64,000 nt of DNA from Theristus sp. LFF4_11 (GCA_030248135.1 JASANC010003542.1:1-64000); one strand, 5' to 3'. Shown: positions 1-13,700, numbered from the stretch's first letter. The notes: generated by a model not told the origin, from the letters alone. Numbers and translations are program-made.

Positions 1-2
1 CG

Positions 3-3000
3 CGAGTTGTCACCGACATTCAAGAGTTCAAGGTACCGGGCTATTTTTGTGTGCCATTTTAGTTTTCTTTTGTTTTCATTTCGTTTTTCACAAAGTAAGA
101 AATCAACCAAGACACACTACGTGCAGTTAGTTCTCTGCAATGCCTGCCTTTTCGCTTGCCAGTCAAAAACATTGTTTTATGCAAGAAAAAGGGTGGCCTC
201 AGGAAAATGAGAAAAAGCTCCTTTTTGCTCAGGTTCTTTTGGACCAGTTCGGTACCGGGTCGTCGTTTACGAAATTAACCAAGTCACATGCCGCAGTTCT
301 CTGCATTACTACTTACTAGTCTTCCCGCTTGCCAGTTTTTTCCATTTTACTCAAGAGGGTTGAGCGGATGACCAACAGAGCCTATATTAAAATCAACCAA
401 AGGACGATTCTTTGAATTTCACCCTTCCTGACCAACATCAGATGATTGGCCTCATCCGCAATGTGTCCCTCTCCTTCCCTCTTGAATCAGTTAAGCAGTA
501 AACTCGAGTGTGTGAACTCAACCGAAGAAAATACAAGCAAACAAACTGAACGAATCAACAAAATCAAAAGTGGAAATGGTTTTTTTTGTCCAGGTCGGGT
601 CTCCGACCAACTGACGGCCAAGTACGGCAAAATGTTCGGTGGAGGCAGCGCGCGCCAATTCCCGCGGCAATGTCAACCCGAAATTGGTCAATAAACTTAG
701 TGTGACGGCGTCAGCGCCGAAAATTCTCGTCGAAAAGTGAGTTTTTTTGTGCTGGTTCGTTCGTGAAAATCTCGTGTTTTTCGAGAATGCACATGATCGT
801 GTTGATGGCATGGCGTGATGTTGTTGTGAGATGTCATGTTTACAGTGATCGATTTTACTTTCAACTGTTGGTACACTCGAATCGGTACAAAACTTCTTCA
901 AATCGATACCGAAGGAAAAAGTGGAACTGAAATGAAATAGAGAGAGTCTGCTTTTGCAAATCGTGTTTCGGAGCTGAAACGAAAAACAACTTAAGCAAAC
1001 CAAATTGAAAAGAACCAGATGCAGGAGAAAAGTCAATGTCTTCTCATAAATTTGCACTGTTATTTTTTCCCGACAGATACATGATTGAAATCGCGAAAAG
1101 TCACAACGTTCCGTTCAAGCCAGACGAAAACGTGATGCGAGAAGATGAGATTGCAGCGGCCGAAGCAATGCTGATTGACTTTCAGAATCAAGGACAGGTC
1201 GGTTATGGGGGTAGAGGTGTGCACGCCAAACGATTCTGGCCTGTCCCGGATCGGGTGGCTGCGCGACGTCGACCTCCCATCCGTTTTTTTTTGCGAATTT
1301 AGTAACAGTATCAGACAAAACTGACCTATCAAAAAACACGGCTACACTGCGTGACTGTGTGCATGCATGTACCGTATTACCTCTATTAAACCCCAATAAC
1401 CCAAAACCCCCCCCGGGGTACCCCCCATACCGGGGGTTGAGATGTGGAACAAGGGGGGGGGGGGGGAGTGCCAGGGGGTGGGGTTTTAAAGGGTCAAGGG
1501 AATCTGTGAAAAGTAGAAGTTTTGCGACTTCCTTCTGCTGGGGTATTTTTGCCATTTTGCCACCTAAATGGTTTCCAATACCCCCCCCCGGCGGGGGGGG
1601 TGACATGTCTGAATGTCTGTACTCTGTACGGTCTTCTTCGTAAAATTTTTGCGTCCACCCAAACCATTCTGCTTCAACACAACTGTCAATACAGAATGTC
1701 CGACTAAACCTGTCACTTTTTCGCGCGCATTTTCTTGTGCAGCAAGGCGGCGGCTGGATGTATCCGCAGCCACCACAGCAGCAGCAAGCACCGGGTCCCG
1801 GGCCCGGTGCCCCACCACCGAGCTATCCGGACATCGATCAAGCAAAGTCGGCGCCGCCCGCTCCGCAGCCGTTCAACTATCCGCCGCCGCAGGCACCGCC
1901 GTGTCCGCCAAAGGTGAGTCGATTGATTCAGTTTGTTTTTGTGTTTGGTTCTTGTCGACGCCCACTTTCGTTTCAGAACGGTGTTTTTTATCTTTATAGT
2001 CAGGGGAAATTCAAAAGTCGTTATGGATAGAGTCATTCCTTTGAAGATCAGTCACTGCTTGGACTGAACACCGGTCGAAAGCTTTGTGTTTAGTTTGGAG
2101 GTCGTTTGTCAAAAGACAGTGCCATTTTCTTCACCTGGTTATTTTTGTTTCCAGTCTTGCACAGTGTTCCAAACAAACACGCGACAAGAACCCTTGCAGT
2201 CGAACTCTGAATTATAGGAAATCAGCTGATTGGTTGGCGAAAACTCCTGGCTAAAAACATTGCCTAAAATCACCGTTCGTTCGTTGATGATCACGTGAAT
2301 GATGCTTGCTTTCTGTGCGCATGTGGGGGGTGGGGCGGGTCTGAGGATCACCGACCAACCAATCAGCTAGTTTCCTATAAACATTAACCAATCAGTTAGA
2401 GCTCGACTGTAGATGATGTTGATTCTCACAGGGCGATGCACCATCCGAATACGAGCCGGGCGAAAACGGCGGCAAGCTGCCGATGCCGCGGAACTTTGAT
2501 GGGCACCCGTCGGCGCCACCGGCCAACGGTTCGGTTTGGATTTGGGATTTGTTTTCGATTTTCGACAATATAGGCGGAAAATCCAGAGGTGAGCTCAGTC
2601 GCTGATCAGTCGATCATTTCAAAAATTCCTGACTGAACAGCAGAACCGTTCGGTTCGAAATCGGGCGAGTCTTGGAACACATAACATTATTATTATTATT
2701 TTTATTATTGAAATTTTATTCTCTGTAACAAATCGAGACAGTCTCACATGCGCACCCCACCGCCGCATCATTCACACGTGCTTGAGTGGCACAGTAGTTT
2801 CACTGTTCTCTTCGAGCAATTGACATAAGCTTGTTTCCCTTTTCTTCAGACGGGGTCTTGAATCTACCGACGTTACCGGATGTACCAGGAAATGACGACG
2901 ACGACGATTTTCCGCTGCCGCCGCCGCCGGGTGGAGGCGCGACGGGAGGGGGCGGAGCTGGCGGGGCTGGTAATGGGGGCTCCAGCGCACATGATAATAT

Positions 3001-3049
3001 CGACTACGACGATTTGACGCGACGATTCGAGAAACTGAAGAAAAAGTGA
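3..3049 (+). CDS. IST1: IST1 homologue (ESCRT-III-associated), 5' end outside the window
   Basis: Exons read as 3-32, 594-736, 1077-1197, 1743-1913, 2432-2528 and 2850-3049, all with GT/AG borders. IST1 binds ESCRT-III and VPS4 on endosomal and midbody membranes. The visible part covers the end of the helical ESCRT-III-like core: VSDQLTAKYGK, then NVNPKLVNKLSV, APKILVEK and YMIEIAKSHNVPF match the family block by block. A proline/glutamine-rich linker follows, including PPPSYPDID, then an Asp/Gly-rich stretch. The C-terminus DDLTRRFEKLKKK is the MIT-interacting motif (MIM1) that binds VPS4. Most splice phases agree, but exon 594-736 needs one G fewer near 638-639 to join its two conserved halves, and the join from 32 to 594 is also out of phase. 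These may be sequencing errors or real lesions. The family identity is firm; whether this copy is functional is not. Confidence 0.85.
1408..1600. repeat. Long G and C homopolymer patch in an IST1 intron
   Basis: Runs of 8 or more C and a run of about 14 G alternate here, with partly self-complementary segments around ggggtacccc and cccggcgggg. It lies in the intron between exons 1077-1197 and 1743-1913. It could form G-quadruplex or i-motif structures, or it may simply be poorly resolved sequence. Confidence 0.6.
2211..2384. mobile_element. Small foldback/MITE-like element
   Basis: Near-perfect terminal inverted repeats bound it. The left end reads TATAGGAAA then CAGCTGATTGGTTGG, and the right end CCAACCAATCAGCTAG then TTTCCTATA. 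The element is about 170 bp, has no coding capacity and lies inside an IST1 intron. The same AGCTGATTGGTTG end recurs elsewhere in the window. Confidence 0.6.
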
Positions 3050-4321
3050 ATTTGATAGTGGATGAGTTTTTTGTGGCAAACTATTGTCAATCGCGCACTG
3101 TGACTTTTCATTAGATGTTTGTGACCTACCTTTCCTAAGCCTATTTCTGTTATTTTGTGGTTGTTTGTCAAAATTTTATGTAATCAGTGATGCAAGTGTG
3201 TCTTTTTTTGCTGTCGGGTGGATTGTTTTTTTTGTAAAAGCTTCGCTTTGTAAAAAACGGCGATTCAGAATTCGTGCTGTAAATAGTGCTTTTGAAGGCG
3301 TTTTTCGTTTCTTCTACCCTGCTAACCACGATTTCAGTCAAGAGAACAACTTTTATAAAGTTTATTTAGTTTTTTAAACTGTAAAATCAGCATTCTGCAA
3401 GCTGTGAACATACGGCATCACAAAATAATGCGCTGCGTTGACTATACACTGAGCAGTAACAAATACCATGATCAGCTCTTTTGAATTTTATAATTTCGAT
3501 GTACCGTTTCATTTAACCAATTGTCAGTTACATAGTTTCAATGTCATTTGGATAAAATAACCTTAAGAAGTGTAGTCCTACCGTACGGTACGGACTACGT
3601 TGCAGTCGATTGGACAATTTTTTGCATGACAATGAGGTCGGTTCAATTGTTTTCAGAAATCTTATCATTTTCAAACATTACTCAACATTGTTCATTCGAC
3701 TGTTTTATTTTTCGTTGTGCAACTTGTACAGCTGAAGAAACGTGTCATTGAACCGGTATATTCAAGTTTTGTCAGCGCTAATTTTGTGAAATAATTTCAG
3801 TCCTGGCTTCATTCCGCTTTCTTTGTTGTCTGATGATCCAGTCAATAAAGTAAAATGGTGCAGAATTGTTGATTGTCAGTGGGTATTCAACAATGCAATG
3901 ATCGAAATGTTCGATTCAACACACCGAACAACACCTGTTTCTCCGTTCCGTGCATACTTCTTCGATGTGTTTAAAATGGGTTATCATGTGCTACGGTAAA
4001 TTGTACGTAAGTGAAACATTGAAGATCCATTCTTGTGAAACATCTGAAAAGAACCCGGACGGAACTGAGAAACAGGGTTTGCTATCTTCAAAAATTTCAT
4101 GTTGACCGACATTTTGTATGAAACGGTTCCTCCGATGAATTTGTAGGTTACAACAACACATGAAATCTCCCGAATGAACGAGCTTCAGATCTGAGAGGAA
4201 CGGAAACGATGGGCAGCTACAGTCGAGCAAACTCCGCCTCCACATCAACTCCTGCACAGAACGCGCGTGTGCAACCAACCAATCAGCTAGTTGTATATTA
4301 TTATGCAGATGCGACTGTAGA
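3050..4321. other. Convergent 3' region between IST1 and the potassium channel
   Basis: No gene seen. AATAAA at 3844-3849 is a candidate poly(A) signal for IST1. A CAACCAATCAGCTAG motif at 4275-4290 is the right-end type of the small foldback family. The two genes converge here. Confidence 0.5.
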
Positions 4322-6379
4322 CTAGACACGCCTGGCGTAGAGCGCACCGCCGGTGTCGCTGCGGCGTCGCTCGACCGACTCGAACGGCGACGGCGTCCGC
4401 GAGCGGTTGCTGTTCGGGACGCTTTCGGCCATCGCTTGCGCCGTCGTCGGCGTCATACCCGTCTTTCGTTTCGGAATATTGACGCCGGCGATGGCGAGCG
4501 CCAGCGTCTCGGTCGGCTTTGTCCGGTACTCGTCCAGCCGTTTCGCGATCTTCAGGTACGAATTGTCGGTCTGAACGATTTTCGACGCCGTCTCCGGCTG
4601 CGCCTGGACGGCGCGTTCCGTCGGTCCCGGCCGTCGGATCGTGGTCAGCATTCGGCGCCAGCGTGACTTCTGACTGGGCGACTCGGCCGGCGCCGCTGGA
4701 GTCGGCGGCGGCGGCGGCGGCGTCGGCGCACACTCCGGTGTTGACGGACTCTCGGCGGGAGTGTTGTTGCTCGTTTGAGTGGTCTCGGAGAGATCGGCCG
4801 ACGGGATGCTCAGCGTCAATGTTGGCACCATCGTTTGACAGGCGACATCCTCGAACTCGGTCACCGGTTGAACGTTGCGCAGCAGATTCAGCCAGGGACG
4901 TTTAACGGGCGCCGGCGTCGCCGGTGCCGGCTGGTGCATCACGAGACTACACTGGACCTCTTGGTCGGTGTTCTCGGGCGGTGCGCCGGATTCGATCGAT
5001 TGACACGCGACGTCGGTGAACTCGGCCTCCGTCGTTTGTGTACTGATGGTGTCGTGCAAGACGGTGTTGTATCTATATTATAGAAAGAAAGGCATAAATC
5101 AATCGAAAAAAATATTTTCTTATCGAGTTGGATGTTGTTCGTTGCAGCTATGCGAAAAAAAACTCAAAAGAGTTTGGTTTGGCTTGATAAATTCGAAGTG
5201 CCAGATGAGTGAGCGAGAGGGTTATTCAGAAATGAAAGTGAACGAAACTCACAACGTTCGTCCTAGTTGCGCGATTTTTGGTATCATGTTTTTCGGCTCT
5301 TCTTTCAACATCGACGTCTGCGTGTCCAACGTTCTGGATTCGGTGAGATCAACCTGCGTTTCGACGCTCGTCGTCGGAACGACCAGTTTCATCTCGAACG
5401 ACGTTTGCGTTTCGCGAAGTTCGCTGAGTTTCTTGCTTAGCGCTCGATCGAGATCATCGTTGTCGTCGAACGACGTCTGCGTCGGCACGGTGCATTTTGG
5501 CGAACAAAGTTTATGAATTCGATTCGTACTGTCCAATTCGTAGTACGCGTGCACCATTGGCGCCGATGGTTCGCCGAGAATCATTGCATCGACCGATTCG
5601 ATTGACGTTTGTGTGCCATTCGTGAGTATCGGAAGCTTCTCTTTCGGCCCATCTTCGGTTTCGATCAATAGTTCGAGTGAGGTTTGAATTAATTGACTGT
5701 CCAACAGTGGGTTGATCGTCTGCACGTCGACCGAAACGCACGGTTTTAGCAACTGGAGTTCTCGATCGTAATCGCACTGAATGCCGGAATCAAGCAAAAC
5801 AACACTCGGGTGACGTTTCTGCGGCGATGGACTTTTGCTGGCGATCTCGTTCGCCTCTCTCGTCATGCTCTCTGCTGCCTGACAAATTGTCTCTTCGGCT
5901 AACGTCGCTAGCCAGCTGTCAGTGCTAGCGACTGGCTCATTTCGGCACAATTCGGCGAGTGCAAGACACTTCGCGACGCTTTGTCGTCGATCCGGCAACC
6001 AGTCGTCGTCCTCTGATTCATTTGCGTCTTCAACCGGGGCTGGCAAATCAACCATGCAACATTGATCGACCGACTTCTTTGCAGGCTGCTCGTCCAGTTG
6101 TGTGCCAGTTGACACGAGAGTTGGTTCACCACCGAGTCGGCCCTTTTCATCAGTTTGCACCACTTTGGTGTTCACGGCGATGTTCATGTTCTTGTTCGTG
6201 TTTTCATAGGCGATCTCTTGCGCCGTATCTTGCAGCTCTTCGAACTTTTGCGCTTGCTTTTCCGTCATCATCTTCGGCAGCAGTTTTCGCATGTACCACG
6301 GCTGCTTGCGCATTATCCGAGCGAGAATGGCGTCTCGCTCCGGGCAGTCGCCCATTGCTAACGCTCGTTCGTATTCGAG
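4322..6379 (-). other. Tail-coding exons with repeated LC8-type (TQT) motifs
   Basis: The two last exons of the potassium channel encode an acidic, apparently disordered tail. It contains, in order, VVQTDEK, TGTQLDE, SGIQCDY, VDVQTIN, LIQTSLE, NGTQTSI, VPTQTSF, RETQTSF, VETQVDL, LDTQTSM, ISTQTTE, VACQSIE, VQCSLV, VACQTMV, TTQTSNN and KIVQTDN. The common core is [T/V/I]-Q-[T/V/C]-[D/S/E]. This resembles the known binding motif of dynein light chain LC8 (DYNLL). Function is inferred from the motif only. Confidence 0.6.
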
Positions 6380-9300
6380 CTAAAAAATTTTGGATTGTTT
6401 AATTGAAAATTGGATAACCAACATCGGTATCAAATTGATCAGCAAAAAAGTGTTCAGAAATGAATGTAAAGTTTCTTGATCAGACCACGTACCTGCATCA
6501 TACGCATCATGCGGAAGAGCCACTCCTCGATTTTTATCTGTATCACATTGATCAACATGCTCACCAACGAGAGGCCGATTATCACGAGCCAGAAGTTCAG
6601 CAACATCAGCCGTGGTTTGTCTGGTGTCAAGTCGCCTAAACATGCGAAATGAACAGGTGAGCTTTCATTTAAGGATAGGAAGGCAGGGTGTTAACAAACA
6701 CATTCATATCTGATAAAACTGTAAACGCAAAAAAAACATATGAATAAACTGCAGGCTCACCGAGTCCGATGGTTGCGAGTGATATGAAGAAAAAATAGAA
6801 CGACTCGAAGTAATTCCATTGGTGTTCCCAGATAATGAACAACGCGGCGCAAGCGAGCATCCAACCGAGGCACATGACCACCGCCAACGCGAGCGGAATG
6901 GCGTCGCTTTGTTCGTTCATGATAGTTTCCTCTTGATCGTCCGTGTCATCCGCTCCTTCTCCTTTCTCTTCTTTCACCACGCTGCCTCCAGATTCCAGAT
7001 TCAAATCCGAAACCGGTTGGGCCTGTCACAACAGAGAAACTAAGCTAACAAAACTGTCAGTTGAAATTCTGCGCATTTCCAAGGAGTAACCCAAACTTCA
7101 GTCTAACCATGTGTGACTGAAAGCTGGACTTTCGCATCGGCTGCAAGTGGCACAACTTCTTCCAGCACTTGTTCGCCGCCTGACTGAACAACTTGCCGAA
7201 ATCGCTCAAAATCGCCAGCATCAGCGGTATGCCGACCAACGCGAACACGATGCTCAGCACACGACCCAGCAGTGTGCGTGGCGCAATATTTCCGTATCCT
7301 GAAATTAAATTATAAAATTTAAAGAAGAAGAAAAAAAGTGTGGGGTTGGATTTTTTGAACATTAACCAGCCAATAACTGTGAAGTAGCTAAGCATTTTGT
7401 TGATAAATAGGCTTTTGCTGTTTTAATAAGTGTTGTGTTTATATTTTCATCATTTTACTGCTCTGAGTGTTTTACATGTTTTCATCTATCTTTTAAAAGC
7501 AATCCCTACTTGGTCCCTGTAAAACTGCTACTCCATCAACTCATTGAACCAAGTTTGTAGGCCTGTCATAAAGCGTTTACTTTTGAATCATCTTTGTGAC
7601 AACTCTGTTCAGTTTTTTGCCCGAAAACGTTATTATAAACATATTTTCAACCACGCAGAGAGTAGAACGACTTGAAAAACGATGACGCAAGAGGAGGAGT
7701 ACGAAGGTGACACGAGCACGCCGAATATGTTTTGCGTTTGCGATTATTATTTTGAGCGTTTTTCGGTTTCCTGTTATTGTTCCGAGGGTGTCCCGCCCGG
7801 AGATGTTTTGATGAATAATGTTTTTCGCGATAAAAATTAACAGAAAACGTCTGAACATCTTTGCTGACAACTTTTCGAATATTCTAATTCTCATACCTAT
7901 TTTATTATGTATCGACGTCACAGAAAACAATGTGTGAGGCAAACTATACAGCTTATGTGCCGATTTTTTTGTTTACCCCAACAAAACATTAGTCGCCGAA
8001 AAGCCACCAGTCATTTTGGCACACCGTAATGAGTATCAAAAATTGACCCATTTTAGCTGAAAAAATGGTGTGCCTTTTGCAGACGAAGAAGTCCGCAAAT
8101 ATTGAAAGTGTAAACGACAAAAGCGTTTTTTATTGCTATCGTAAATTAGCGCTGACAATTGCCGCGTGAGGATTGGCAAAGATCGAAAATGACCGATTAT
8201 ATAACTTTCCAGTTTCTTTTTTGCGCAATTTTTAAACCCTTTTTAAAATAATGGCCTGCAATATTCATGCCCAGGGCAGTTAGAATAAGCAAAGAAGGTT
8301 GAGAGTTTATTCTCTCAGGCTTATTGAAACAGTGTCCCCGAACCATTTTTGATTTTTTTGAAACCATTTTTGCACCGCTGATTGCTGGTGCTTGTAGCAA
8401 TTCAATGAAGCTGTTCCACAAGTTTTGTGTTTTGCCAATTAAACAATCAAAAGTTTTTTTACATTTCTTAGCACAATATGACGGAAGACCTGACCAACTT
8501 TTCAAGTTCAACCGCGAAATACTGTGGTCCCAAAAGTTTCCCCACTGTGGGAGCGTCTGTCAGTCAACACAAGCGATTTGGGTTGAGAAAAACAACCAAG
8601 CCAGACGAGGTGAAAAAAAAACGCGAAAAGCCATTTTTTCAGACACCACGGGATTTTCTGCAAAAAATGAAATTACAAACACTTACACATTTCAACGTCA
8701 AGTGCAACATACAACACTACGGCGATTTATCGGAATGTAAACACTTTTTGCTCAAGAGCCTGAAAAATGACACAACAAACTTCGGGTGGAGGGTTCGTGT
8801 TGACGACAAAAAAACAACAGACACGTTTTGTGAACAGGTGCGCAGACAAAAAAACTGAACTGGGTTCTGCTGCCAGGGTTTGCGTCTTAGCTTCGGCTTT
8901 TGTTGACGACAAACAAACGAGAAAATTACCAACACTCCGCAATGCACCATTGAAAAGAGCAGTCTTTTTTTCGGTTCATGAATTTCGGTCGCGCAGTGTT
9001 TGGATTGGAATAAATTGGAAACGTCTTTTTTCCACTTTTCCTTCTCTCCCGTTCTCTCCCATATGCAGACCGTTCGGGGTTAAAAGGTCTGGATGCATGT
9101 CAAAACACATGGTCAAAAAATGCATGTAAATGGACCAAAAACAACTGCAGTTTTGCACCCCTGTTGAGTCATGTTTTTGGACTTGTAGTCCGCCACCAAA
9201 ACTTTTCCGGACTTGATTACCGATGCCCCTGATATCCCCGGATCGTACGACAAATGTTTGCAGTGGGAGCTTTGATGGAATACGTTGCGACGATCTTTTG

Positions 9301-10763
9301 GGAATAAATTTTGAGTGTACTCTTTTAATAATGTTGCACTGAAGAATTGAAAACAACGTGGAAGAAATGAAAACTGAAAAAATTGACGCCAAAACACTGA
9401 TGGATTGTTGCCACAACTTGTACACAGTGTTTTTTGTCCTTTACTTTGGTTGTATTTTTATTAATCTTTTAAAATAATACAATGCTTGAGTTTTCCAAAA
9501 TAAGGAAAGATATTGATTTGGTAAACAACATGTACATCATGGAAATAAAAAAGCGGATAGTTTGAAGTGAATCAAGTACACTGGTCAAGTCATCCAGCTT
9601 TACATTACACAAAAAAGCCAATCAGCAGTGAATTGAACATTAAAGGCAGAAAAGAGCAGGAGAAAAAAGTCGAGAATGTGTTTGCTAGTTAACCCAAACG
9701 TGTTGACCAATGACTGCAGTGTGCTCCGTAGAAAGACAGAAAACAAAACGAAATCCTAAAAAAAACAAAAAAACAGCTCCCACCAACCAATCGTCGTATA
9801 GATCGTGCCAACGTAGAACAGTCCACCCCAGACGTCCCAAGCCATCGGCGGCTCCACCATGACGCCAATGTCCTGCTCGAACTGCTCCATCAACAGCTCC
9901 GTGTCAACGCGGACCCGATCGTACGCCCACCACGACTTCCGTCCAACCCTGTCCAACAGCTTTCGAATCGTCTTCACTCGTTGCTCGGAATGGTGCTGTT
10001 GTTGTTGCGCGACCAGTTCTCGTTCAAAGTCGTACTCGACGAAACTCAACAGGGTGCCGGTCAGTGCCGCGTAAATGATCAGCAACAGGAACGGCGTCGC
10101 GTGCGAGAGGCCGTAGTCGTCGTAGAAGTCGCTGAGGCGTTGCCAGAGCGTCGGGTGGTACTCCGGGATTGTCGGCTTGGAATCGTCGGTGAAATTGTTG
10201 CTGTTCAGCGGTTGTTGTTGTTGTTCGAACGCATCATCGGTGTTCTTATTGCTGCGATCATCCAAGAATGCCCCCGGATAGTACACCTGACCAATAGTAT
10301 CGTTCGTATTATTCTCGTTTCGTCCGACGAACTCCGTCGTTTCTTCATCGTCAATTGTGATTCGGACGGGATTGGTCGCTGATGGAAAGGCCGCACTCAG
10401 ATGATGATTCGGCGATGATGATGATGATAATTGATGTTGTTGTTGTTGTTGTTGTTGCTGCTGATATTGCTGATGCAGTGACGCGACGCCGCGGCCGGCT
10501 GTGCTCGGGGACAATGTGAAGATCCGTGGTACCCCGCCAGCAGTAGGCGGTGTACCACCGTCGTTGTGTTGATGGTGGTGGTGATTGGCGAGTGGTTGAC
10601 CACTCGAGTGGACGTGGTGATCCAGATCGATTGATGATGATTGATCGGTTGACGATGTTGTGGACGAACCGGTGGCGATGTTGTGCGGATGTTGCACGCG
10701 GTGACGTCGACTCCGGTGCGTTGACTGTTGACGCGTTTGACTTTGCATGAACGCGACCGGCAT
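4322..10763 (-). CDS. Two-pore-domain potassium channel (TWK/K2P-like) with very long C-terminal tail
   Basis: Exons on the minus strand: 10763-9788, 7298-7108, 7022-6761, 6635-6493, 6379-5253 and 5072-4322. They total 3450 nt (1149 residues) and every junction is phase-consistent. The N-terminus is low-complexity (His, Gln and Ser runs). TM1 is around ATPFLLLIIYAALTGTLL. The first pore is TIYTTIGYGN, its filter created exactly across the intron at 9788/7298. The second pore is ISLATIGLGD, also split by an intron (6761/6635). Hydrophobic segments VLSIVFALVGIPLMLAIL and FWLVIIGLSLVSMLI are TM2 and TM4. Such channels form dimeric potassium leak pores in the plasma membrane. The tail of about 620 residues is exceptional and carries many TQT/VQT-type motifs. 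The start is the first ATG in the open exon, but the frame stays open upstream to about 10960, where an acceptor (TTTCAG) could add a 5' exon. Confidence 0.92.
7299..9787 (-). other. Large first intron of the potassium channel
   Basis: 2.5 kb between exon 1 and exon 2. Short open frames occur (for example 8324-8858) but have skewed, low-complexity composition and no recognisable domain. No gene supported. Confidence 0.6.
10400..10470. repeat. CAA/CAG-type trinucleotide tract in the channel's first exon
   Basis: A TGT/TGC run on the plus strand around 10434-10466 encodes a polyglutamine stretch (QQQQ...) in the channel N-terminus. A GAT repeat next to it encodes serines. The tract is likely length-variable. 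Confidence 0.7.
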
Positions 10764-13700
10764 TTTGGTTTGTTTTTTAGGTTTTGTTGTTAAGTTATTG
10801 GATTGTTTTTGATGGTGGTTTATGAGTTTTGCTTGGGAATTGTTATTGGAATCTTTGACGGTGCATATGGCACGCCGATCTCTGTGTTCCACTTTGTTTG
10901 ACAATTTATTAGAATTGGTTTCGGTTGCTTTTCTGTTCCTGCAGTTTTTTTTTGCGCGCTGGTCTGAAATAATTCAATTGTTTGTGTTACAAGCCAAATG
11001 AAATTGGTAAAAAAACATTGAACTGTTTAAAAAAAATATTGGCGCGCTGATTGGTGTCCCGACCGATTGTGTGTTCAGCTCACGATTGTCTGTTTTGTTG
11101 TGACAAATAAACGTGTAACTCAACAAAAAAAACCAGATTTTTGACAGTGGGATAAAAAAACCGCGGTATCTGTCAGCTCGTGGCAAGGTAACGAAAACAA
11201 AACTTCAAAAGTAAGCAACAATGATTGCGCCATTTATTTTGCCTGCTATTCGAAAACAAAAACAATGACGAAAACTTCTAACAATAGCTTATTAGTTTGC
11301 TGAGCAACAAAAAGATTCTCAGATTTCAGTCAACGAGACGCGTGCTTCCGTTTCAAAACAAAACAAAACCAAACACAACACACCAAGCAAAACAATAAAA
11401 TCATTTCGCTGTGATCAACAACAACAACAGCATCAGACAATAAAACAATCATTTGTAAGTGTCGTTCAAAATAGCGCACCGACAACAGGGAAAATAATAG
11501 TTGCAATGAGCCACAATGAAAAAGGTAAATGTTATAACGCCGCACGGTAAAATTACTGCTGGAACCGCAATTCGTGGCCTCAAGAATTCTGACAAAACAT
11601 ATGAATTCCGGCAACGGTTGTGGGGAGGGGAAAACCTTACGTGTATTATTGATGATACGAAACTTTTTGATACACAACATTACGCACCAGATTTCAACGC
11701 TCCTGAAGACGAGATTAGGTGTTCTATTTATCATTTTAGTGTGCCCTTTGGTGAAGGGATCCGTGCGAGCGCAGTAAGTATACGCACCAAGAATGCGCGC
11801 CTCGCCCCGCCCCACCCAACGCGGTTTTTCCAACAAAGGGCAAGATTCGAAAAATGTTGTCACTGTTGCTTTCAGAAAATTAGTAGCTTGATAAAGATCT
11901 CTTTTTTCTCTAATCTGCCAATTTTAAATTTCTGCATATTTTGACCATGAACTTCTACTGCAAATAATGCATGTTTGTTGGAGGAAAATTTCCGATGAAT
12001 ATGACTTTTTGCGGTCACACGTTGCCTACCAAGGATACAATACCTACTCTGTTAGTCGGAAGCACCGAATGCAAAACTACAGTAACCGATTGTGCGTCCC
12101 AGACAGAAAGAATGTCAGCGTGTACTTCATGTAAACCCTTCAACAACTCGCCCACTCTATAGCGTCTGAATCCATTGCCATTGCCGGAAAGAAACTGACG
12201 ACATTTGTAACGTTTACCCGGCACAGCACAATGTATGACGCTTCAACGAAAGTTTTACCCCGTATCCATCCGCAAAACGCGCTAAGTAAGCCATATATTG
12301 CGCACTTTTTCTCGACTGCGGACTAAATGGTCGCTGAAGACGCGAGTTTATACACTCATTTCAACATTTCACACACACACAAACGGCGGTCTCCCCCACG
12401 CGCCACGGTCGCTCACGGTCACAGCGCGTGCCGCCCACAAAGTCAGCCGACCACAGCTGTCGTGTGTTGATGTGATGCTATGGGATTGCATTAAAATAAA
12501 AGTTGTTGTAAAGAGACACCTCATGCGATGGTGATTGTATATTATGATAAAATAAAAGTTGTTGTAAAGAGACACCTTGACCGTGAAGTTCTTCCACCAC
12601 TTCTCTATGTAACTTCGACCTTTATACGCGCCCTTTTTGAAAACAATGAAACGCGCATCGGGCCGCTCAAAACTCCTTTTGCACCGTTTGTAAAACGGGG
12701 CATAAAGTGTTTCGGTTCCAGCGAGAACCGCCTCATTATGCTTCATGGTTAACGATTGAATGGATTTTTGGAATGGACGTCTTTAGTAGAGGTGTGTGCA
12801 TAGCATGGGTGTGGATCGAATCACGGAATTACTTTTATGATTGTGAGCGGAATCTTGATACAATTCAACGATGAACGCAGGTTAGAAACTTCGGTAAAAT
12901 ATGAGTTTTTGTCATAGTGATCTTTCGAACCTTTGGACTTTTTTGATTTGGCGAGGAAAAATAGCGGGGAATATCCAGCCCAACGGGAACCATTATTTTG
13001 TCATCAGTTAGGGACGACGTTTTAAAAGAAGTCACTTGAAAAACTGGAACTCTAGTTGAAAAAATGAGGAATGTGTCTGTGCAAATGATTGAAAGCATGG
13101 GCAGTGCGTTTTTCGTGTTCCGCAAGGAGAAGTTTTACACGTTAAAACGCATTTTTATATTTATGGAAAACGTATTATGAGAAATTTCCGCAATTCAAAT
13201 TGAGTTGTAGTAAAAATTTGCGTTGGTTTTCGGTTTTCGTGAGCTTTTCGTGAAATTTTACGTGTAATGACAGTAACAGTGAGTGACAGAAATGTATTGT
13301 ACGTGTTTGGTTGCTAGGTGCAACGCAAAATCTCCCTTTCGTTTATGATTTATTGTAGTTGTTATAAACGATTCTTTTTACAGTTTCAAACCTTAGAAAC
13401 GCTACTTCTCCAAAGAAACGCTTTTGCATTGTAACAAAAATTTTACGGAACAATTACCGAATAAATGCACATATAATATCACGTGCACCATATACATTTC
13501 AAACAAAAAAATCACACAACATATTTTGTGCATATTAGAATCGCCAAAAGGAAACAGAACTTTTTTGTTCCCAAGAACCAGTGTAAAAACCGTGCGCAAA
13601 ATAATGGCAGTAAATCAACAAAACTTATGAAAAAATTGTATTCGACGTACTCATTTGCGAAACGAATCAACCAACCAGCATGATGTTGAGCATGATCGTT

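Noticed and set aside
7577..7942. 121-codon minus-strand ORF in the channel intron
   Set aside because: No domain, poor composition, and the neighbouring exons splice across it in phase.
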